Source of the DNA: Clostridia bacterium
GTDB lineage: Bacteria; Bacillota_A; Clostridia; Oscillospirales; Acutalibacteraceae
Reading direction: 5' to 3'
Assembly (NCBI GenBank): GCA_017390825.1
Contig: JAFPAK010000036.1
Location: 1 to 30,193 of the forward strand
Length of the DNA: 30,193 nucleotides
The notes beneath the pieces are model-generated. The model was not told the origin of the DNA. It made no database searches and saw only the letters and a program-made list of their open reading frames with translations. Positions 25,543-30,193 of the stretch are shown piece by piece (position 1 is the first letter of the stretch; every line of letters begins with the position of its first letter). A program made the translations under genes and the position numbers.

Positions 25543-26406
25543 TCAAAAATTGTTTGAAACTGATTCTATCGACGCAGCATCAGGCGCAGTTTCCGTTCCC
25601 GAAAGCGTGATTGCGGTAACTGTTGATCCGCCCAAAGCATAATCCTCTGCAAACTGCGATATATCTATTACCGTTATATCGGAGGTGCAGTTATCAATTA
25701 CACTATTGAACATACCTACTATTTCATCGTACGCCTCATCGCCGTTTACCGAATTAATAAGCGCAACAGCAAGCTCTGCACGCTTTTCTGCGGTTTTATA
25801 AGCATCTCCGAAATTGCCGTAGCGGATATACTGTAAAAACTGCTTACCGTTGAGCGTTTGTTTGCCCTTGATAAGGTTTGTAACGATAACACCGGAGTTG
25901 TTTTTATACATCATATTTTCCGGTATTTCAAATTCAACACCGCCAAGCTTATCTATCGCCGTTTCAAGTGAGGTAAACGGGCATTCGATATATTTATCTA
26001 TTGTGACAGAAAAGAGCTGTTCAACTGCTGCCTTTACCTGCACTGCGCCTCCGTACTCATATTGCTTTGACAAGGAGCCTGAGTGATTATAAGCCTCTGA
26101 AATAAAGGAAGCAGGTACGGATACAACCGTGTTATTTCCGGTTTCGGTGTTGAAGCGTGCAAGCACAAAATGCGGAGGTTGATCTTCATAAGTATCATCA
26201 GTGAATACGAAAAGCACCGTTGCGTCAGCCTTCTGCTGTGATATACCGGTCATCGGGACTGCCTCAGTATCCGAATATTTCTGCGCTGTACCGACTACAA
26301 ACACAATACCTGCTATAATTATAGCTGCAATGATTATCCATACTGCTATAAGCAGGTTTCTTGTTACAGTAGTGGATACAGGATTTTTAAAGCTGTTTTT
26401 GCTCAT
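25543..26406 (-). CDS. LCP (LytR-CpsA-Psr)-like protein with degenerate active site
   Basis: A 287-residue membrane-anchored protein: one N-terminal helix (17-39), then an LCP-like domain. LGGVEFEIP (154-162) and LNGKQFLQYIRYGNFGDAYK followed by EKRAEL (185-212) match the LCP core. However, the usual RSDTM is replaced by sequence around HFVLARF, and the SxPRD motif by VSVPAS (95-100), so key arginines and aspartates are missing. LCP enzymes transfer polymers such as teichoic acid to peptidoglycan; this one may bind without catalysis. It begins one base after the upstream gene, with its SD in that gene's end. Confidence 0.8.
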   Translation of the reverse strand: MSKNSFKNPVSTTVTRNLLIAVWIIIAAIIIAGIVFVVGTAQKYSDTEAVPMTGISQQKADATVLFVFTDDTYEDQPPHFVLARFNTETGNNTVVSVPASFISEAYNHSGSLSKQYEYGGAVQVKAAVEQLFSVTIDKYIECPFTSLETAIDKLGGVEFEIPENMMYKNNSGVIVTNLIKGKQTLNGKQFLQYIRYGNFGDAYKTAEKRAELAVALINSVNGDEAYDEIVGMFNSVIDNCTSDITVIDISQFAEDYALGGSTVTAITLSGTETAPDAASIESVSNNF

Positions 26407-26407
26407 T

Positions 26408-29047
26408 TTACAGTTTTCTTCTCCTTACACCGCCAAGTGCGGGAATACCAAGCACAATGATAGTGCTGACGAGCTGATAAGCAAGCATAATATGCGGTAC
26501 AATATAGTTTAGATCTCCGGTAAGTGCCAGGAACAGAGTTGCGCCGAAGCCGAGGACAACAGAGATCACTTGTAAAACAACTGCCGTTATCGCTTGCTTA
26601 CGCAGTTTTTTAACTGCAACTATACCGAGGGCGAGAGCAGACACTGAATTGTCATGTGCAAATACGGCACTGCCCGATTTTGTTGCTTTTGTTACATTGT
26701 CAAATGCACATGCTGCATATGAGCTCATTATTTTAACATATTCCTTAGGTATATTAAATGTCTGTTCCATAAGTTCGGGAGTGATGTTGGGGTCATTGGT
26801 TTTGATAAGAAGCATTACACCTTTTCTTATCAGCATATCAAGATACTCTGAAGTTATATCATCAGCATGATAGCGGATAACAAAGATGCCGATAAGCTCA
26901 TCGCCACTTGAAAGATATACGGTGTGGCACCCCTTGCGCTGCGCTTTGCGTTCAAGCTCAATATCCGGCATTCCTGAAAGATTACCGATATATTCACGGG
27001 TGCCGAGCTTTTTCTCAATTCCTCCGACCTTTGCGGTAATACCGAGCGTATCATCATAGTAAAGTTCTTCTACCTTGGGCAGGATCTTTTTTCTGCCTTC
27101 TATTATCTTGTCGAATACATCACAAAGCGGCCCGCCGGCTGCAATAGTGAGCGCTGCGGCATCAAGAATTACATTGTCGACTGCATTTTCGCCGACTGCT
27201 TTTAAATTAACAAGTTCAACAGAACCCGGTTGGAACAGTTCCTCTGCGTCAAACGCAACACATTCTGTATCTGCAAATTCGTCAACAGCATTATAGCCGG
27301 ACAATATACCGCCTTCCTCGCGCACTGCTTTTGCTGCAGAGCCAAGCGGCATATTTACTGAAAGCAGCGAGCATATCGGCACGCTTAATGCGGAAACTGC
27401 TGTAGCCACAGATATGGCAAGCAGTGCATCAGACTCAAGATAATACATAGCAACGCCTGCAACTATTGCGGCAATAATTCCGATAGGTGTCAGCGTACGG
27501 CACATTGAGTCGGAGGGATCTTCACAATAAGAGTTATAAAGATAGTCTTTAAGATTGATAACACTCTTTGAACAAACAGTATAGGGTTGACCTATCGTGC
27601 TACCCTCGCTCATTTTAAGCGCTGAAGCATCATCTGCAACAAAGCAACTTTGTTTTACGCTGTTGGTAGCAACAAGCTTAAAGTTGTTCATAATACGCTT
27701 TTGCATTGAGCGCTTGCCTATGCAGTTGAGAGTCAATGCAAAGAGAGTGAGCGCGGCGAAAATACAGATATCACCTGATGCTATTCTTTCCGGTGACATA
27801 AATGACATACCAAGCTGTACTGCGGTAATTATTGCTGAAACGGTAACTGCTGTGTCAGCATCGGGACTCAATTTGAAAAGTGATGCGATGCCGTGCAAAA
27901 TCACACCGAAATTACTGATTATACCGATAGCAAAAACAGCGGTGCAAAGGATAAGATAAAGAATTGTGTTTTCGCTCGGTGAGATAAATGACGGAAGGCT
28001 GATACCGAGGCTCGGCAGCAGTGTTAGAAGCGCAAGTGCTATAAAGCATACGGTCGACACCGTTGCCCTACCGGAAAGGCGACGAAGTCTTGCTTCAAGA
28101 TCATATCTTACCGGCTCTGCATCATCAATGGTTCTGTAATCTTCAATAAATTTTTCATCCTGTGAATTGTCAGAAGGTGCATCGTCCTCAAATACAGGCT
28201 CGGTATTATCGGTCACGATGGGTATCTCGCGCCGCTTTATATCCTTACCGCTTTCCTTAACTGCTGCGGCAACATTTGCTGCGATCTCATCGATAATATC
28301 CTCATTGTTGTCCTCATTGTTGCTTTCGACGATAAAATCATCGTTTATTTCAACAACCGGCATAACGATAGTATCACCGGAAGCGATTTCTTCTTTTATC
28401 GGTGCTGTTTCAACAGGATCGAAAACTATAGTACGTTCTGCGGCAGTTTCAGCTTTAACTTCCTCTATCGGCACGCTCTTTTTTTCATCCTCTTTTGCAG
28501 CGTGATTTACTATTTTAAACCCGGATGGCTTAATTCCTACTTCATCTGTTGCCGCAAGCTTTGTTATATTACGCTGTATATTCAGCTTATCCTTTTCGGA
28601 TATCTGATGAGACGAATTTTTGAAATTTGAAAGATTGTTTATTTCTTCTGCACTCAGCATCGTTGACGATCCACCGTTCGACGCAGGTGTATCAGCCTCA
28701 TCTGATGCGGTACCGAAAAGGCCGTCGATCTCTTTCTTTGCTTTTTTTGCAACACTAAATGAATACTCTCTGCCCTTCGGACGCAAAAATTCCGCAAGTA
28801 TATCATTACCGTCCTTCGGCTTCTCCTCGGGTTGTTGATCTTGTTTTTCGGAAGTTTCCGGCACTTTTTCCGGATCGTTTTTGATCAGCGGCTGATCTTT
28901 TATTTCCTCAGCCATAGGACTGCTATGTATCTCTTCTGTTTGAGGCTTTGCTTCAGCCTTTTGATTCTTCTCTTCCATTTCCTTGCGGATCTGTTCAAGA
29001 AGGTCGTCAACCGAAATATCGAAATTTGTGTTGAATTTATCCTGCAT
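26408..29047 (-). CDS. P1B-type ATPase-like pseudoenzyme with long disordered N-terminus
   Basis: An 879-residue protein. Residues 1-320 are acidic, low-complexity and probably cytosolic (the first 20, FDISVDDLLEQI, may form a docking helix). Eight predicted transmembrane helices follow in the P1B-ATPase pattern 4+2+2: about 329-349, 361-381, 397-416, 427-444; 519-536, 541-562; 819-843, 851-871. Between helices 6 and 7, ILSGYNAVDEFADTECVAFD aligns with the region ahead of the phosphorylation site, but D600 is followed by AEELFQ instead of KTGTLT. TGD is replaced by TND (750-752), and no TGE or GDGxND motif is present. No catalysis is expected. It is cotranscribed with rlmB and the LCP-like gene; a scaffold or sensor role is conjecture. 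Confidence 0.75.
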   Translation of the reverse strand: MQDKFNTNFDISVDDLLEQIRKEMEEKNQKAEAKPQTEEIHSSPMAEEIKDQPLIKNDPEKVPETSEKQDQQPEEKPKDGNDILAEFLRPKGREYSFSVAKKAKKEIDGLFGTASDEADTPASNGGSSTMLSAEEINNLSNFKNSSHQISEKDKLNIQRNITKLAATDEVGIKPSGFKIVNHAAKEDEKKSVPIEEVKAETAAERTIVFDPVETAPIKEEIASGDTIVMPVVEINDDFIVESNNEDNNEDIIDEIAANVAAAVKESGKDIKRREIPIVTDNTEPVFEDDAPSDNSQDEKFIEDYRTIDDAEPVRYDLEARLRRLSGRATVSTVCFIALALLTLLPSLGISLPSFISPSENTILYLILCTAVFAIGIISNFGVILHGIASLFKLSPDADTAVTVSAIITAVQLGMSFMSPERIASGDICIFAALTLFALTLNCIGKRSMQKRIMNNFKLVATNSVKQSCFVADDASALKMSEGSTIGQPYTVCSKSVINLKDYLYNSYCEDPSDSMCRTLTPIGIIAAIVAGVAMYYLESDALLAISVATAVSALSVPICSLLSVNMPLGSAAKAVREEGGILSGYNAVDEFADTECVAFDAEELFQPGSVELVNLKAVGENAVDNVILDAAALTIAAGGPLCDVFDKIIEGRKKILPKVEELYYDDTLGITAKVGGIEKKLGTREYIGNLSGMPDIELERKAQRKGCHTVYLSSGDELIGIFVIRYHADDITSEYLDMLIRKGVMLLIKTNDPNITPELMEQTFNIPKEYVKIMSSYAACAFDNVTKATKSGSAVFAHDNSVSALALGIVAVKKLRKQAITAVVLQVISVVLGFGATLFLALTGDLNYIVPHIMLAYQLVSTIIVLGIPALGGVRRRKL

Positions 29048-29066
29048 AGTGTTTCAGTCCTTTCTG

Positions 29067-29807
29067 TCAGTTTTGGCGCTGTCTTACAGCTTCATACATC
29101 ATAATTCCTGCTGCAACAGATGCGTTCAACGAGTTGATCTTGCCGAACATCGGTATCTTAACAAGAAAATCGCATTTTTCTTTAATAAGTCTTGAAATGC
29201 CTGATCCTTCAGAACCAACGACTACCGCAACATTGCCGGTAAGGTCAGTGCTATAAATATCCTCACCGTGCATATCTGCACCGTAGACCCAGATACCGTT
29301 GGCTTTAAGCTCATCAATAGCGGCGGCAAGATTGCCTACTCTTGATACCGGTACATATTCAAGTGCGCCTGATGCAACCTTATACACTGTTGTGTTAAGT
29401 CCTGCGCTGCGGCGTTTCGGGATGATGATGCCAGTTGCGCCTGCGGTCTCGGCAGTACGGATTATTGCGCCGAGATTGTGCGGATCTTCAATACAATCAA
29501 GTATCATAATAAGAGCAGGTGAGTTTTGCTTCGCTTTTTCTATAAGCTCTGATAATTCACAGTATTCACCTGATGACACGACTACTGCCATACCCTGATG
29601 GTTTTGACCGCCGAGTTTGAAATCGAGCTTTTCTTTCGGCATTTCCTTAACGGGAATACCGCGCTTTTTACACTCTGCAATTATAGGAACTACTGCGCCT
29701 TTTGCACCTTTGGCACACATAAGATATTCTATTTCACGGCCCGAACGCAAGGCTTCGGTAACTGCGTTTTTACCGCAGATTATATCGCTGTGTAAATTGT
29801 TGTCCAT
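29067..29807 (-). CDS. rlmB: 23S rRNA (guanosine-2'-O)-methyltransferase, SpoU/TrmH family
   Basis: A 246-residue SPOUT methyltransferase. An N-terminal L30e-like substrate domain (IICGKNAVTEAL) precedes the knotted catalytic domain with the three motifs NLGAIIRTAETAG, VVGSEGSGIS and IPMFGKINSLNASVAAGI. It probably 2'-O-methylates G2251 of 23S rRNA; a close paralogue acting on another rRNA or tRNA site cannot be excluded. AAGGATC precedes the ATG by about 9 bases. It is the first gene of an operon with the pseudo-ATPase and LCP-like genes. Confidence 0.93.
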   Translation of the reverse strand: MDNNLHSDIICGKNAVTEALRSGREIEYLMCAKGAKGAVVPIIAECKKRGIPVKEMPKEKLDFKLGGQNHQGMAVVVSSGEYCELSELIEKAKQNSPALIMILDCIEDPHNLGAIIRTAETAGATGIIIPKRRSAGLNTTVYKVASGALEYVPVSRVGNLAAAIDELKANGIWVYGADMHGEDIYSTDLTGNVAVVVGSEGSGISRLIKEKCDFLVKIPMFGKINSLNASVAAGIMMYEAVRQRQN

Positions 29808-29842
29808 ATTGTTAATGATCCTTATATTTTTCTATTCAATTA

Positions 29843-29871
29843 ATTATAACATTATACTGTATTAAAATCAA
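29843..29871 (-). promoter_or_regulatory. sigma-A promoter of the rlmB operon
   Basis: Reading leftward, TTGATT (29866-29871), 17 bases, TATAAT (29843-29848), the same two hexamers and spacing as the rimP promoter. It lies about 36 bases before the rlmB ATG. Confidence 0.83.
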
Positions 29872-29902
29872 ACACCAAATATTAATTTTTACAAATTGTT
29901 TG

Positions 29903-30193
29903 CTATTTTCCCTCTTGTTTTGCAGAGACGAGCGCATTCAAGCGGAATTGTTTAGGCGATATGCCCTTTTTTGCGCGGAATTGCTGTATAAAATAGCTGG
30001 GGGTTGAAAAGCCGACCTCCTCTGCAATTTCCGAAATGCTCTTATCTGTCGAAAGAATAAGCTGCTCTGCCTTGGTTATTCGATAATCATTAAGATATTT
30101 AGTGAAGCTCTGATTCATTACGCTTTTGAAGGTTCTTGAAAAATAACTATATGACAAATTGCACTCTCTGGCAGCTTGCTCCGCTGTTGCATA
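29903..30193 (-). CDS. AraC-family regulator, C-terminal part (runs off the right edge)
   Basis: The last 96 or so codons of an AraC-type regulator; the frame is open to the window end. Both helix-turn-helix units are seen: ATAEQAARECNLSYSYFSRT with FK, and SISEIAEEVGFSTPSYFIQQ followed by GISPKQFR. The N-terminal sensing domain is outside the window, so neither its ligand nor its targets can be told. It precedes rlmB without an evident terminator. Confidence 0.9.
   Translation of the reverse strand, partial: YATAEQAARECNLSYSYFSRTFKSVMNQSFTKYLNDYRITKAEQLILSTDKSISEIAEEVGFSTPSYFIQQFRAKKGISPKQFRLNALVSAKQEGK

Overview
The window reads as chromosomal DNA of a moderately AT-rich Gram-positive Clostridia bacterium, most likely an Oscillospiraceae/Ruminococcus-like gut or rumen anaerobe. 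This is inferred from gene content: the rimP-nusA-rnpM-ylxQ-infB-rbfA-nrnA-truB-ribF order, a DarA-HolB-RicT block, rubrerythrin, LCP and HtrA surface proteins, and a Cthe_2159-type carbohydrate-binding lipoprotein. I see no phage, insertion sequence, CRISPR array, rRNA or tRNA. Start codons were re-chosen where a Shine-Dalgarno (SD) sequence clearly favours another one (darA, infB, ylxQ, rimP, the gene before comM, htrA).

Left part (1-6.2 kb). A sulfur-assimilation operon (O-acetylhomoserine sulfhydrylase, cysteine synthase, Rrf2 regulator) is preceded by a possible seven-codon Cys-rich leader peptide. A bidirectional terminator separates it from a leftward acyltransferase with a zinc ribbon. 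Next come a small membrane protein and, divergent from it, bioY; a 12-bp perfect inverted repeat overlaps the bioY -35 box. A PocR-type AraC regulator follows.

Centre (6.3-16.4 kb). A long leftward run of information-processing genes starts at a promoter near 16.39 kb, with a GNRA-capped leader hairpin. It goes rimP, nusA, rnpM, ylxQ, infB, rbfA, nrnA, truB, ribF, then darA, holB, ricT. Rightward from the same intergenic region run an unknown membrane-anchored protein, the comM/yifB ATPase and rubrerythrin.

Right part (19.3-30.2 kb). Nearly everything points left. The AraC fragment at the edge is followed by the operon rlmB, an 879-residue protein and an LCP-like protein. The 879-residue protein has the membrane topology of a P1B-type ATPase but has lost its catalytic motifs, and the LCP-like protein also lacks key residues. 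Next is a two-component system overlapping an HtrA-like protease. Downstream lies a decaying surface locus: only the C-terminal third of a DUF4956 protein, with no start, followed by a carbohydrate-binding lipoprotein gene interrupted by one in-frame UGA.

The most novel items are the cotranscribed pseudo-P-type-ATPase/degenerate-LCP pair, the putative Cys leader peptide, the eroded DUF4956/Cthe_2159 locus, the rimP leader hairpin and an isolated 28-bp palindrome at 19349-19376.
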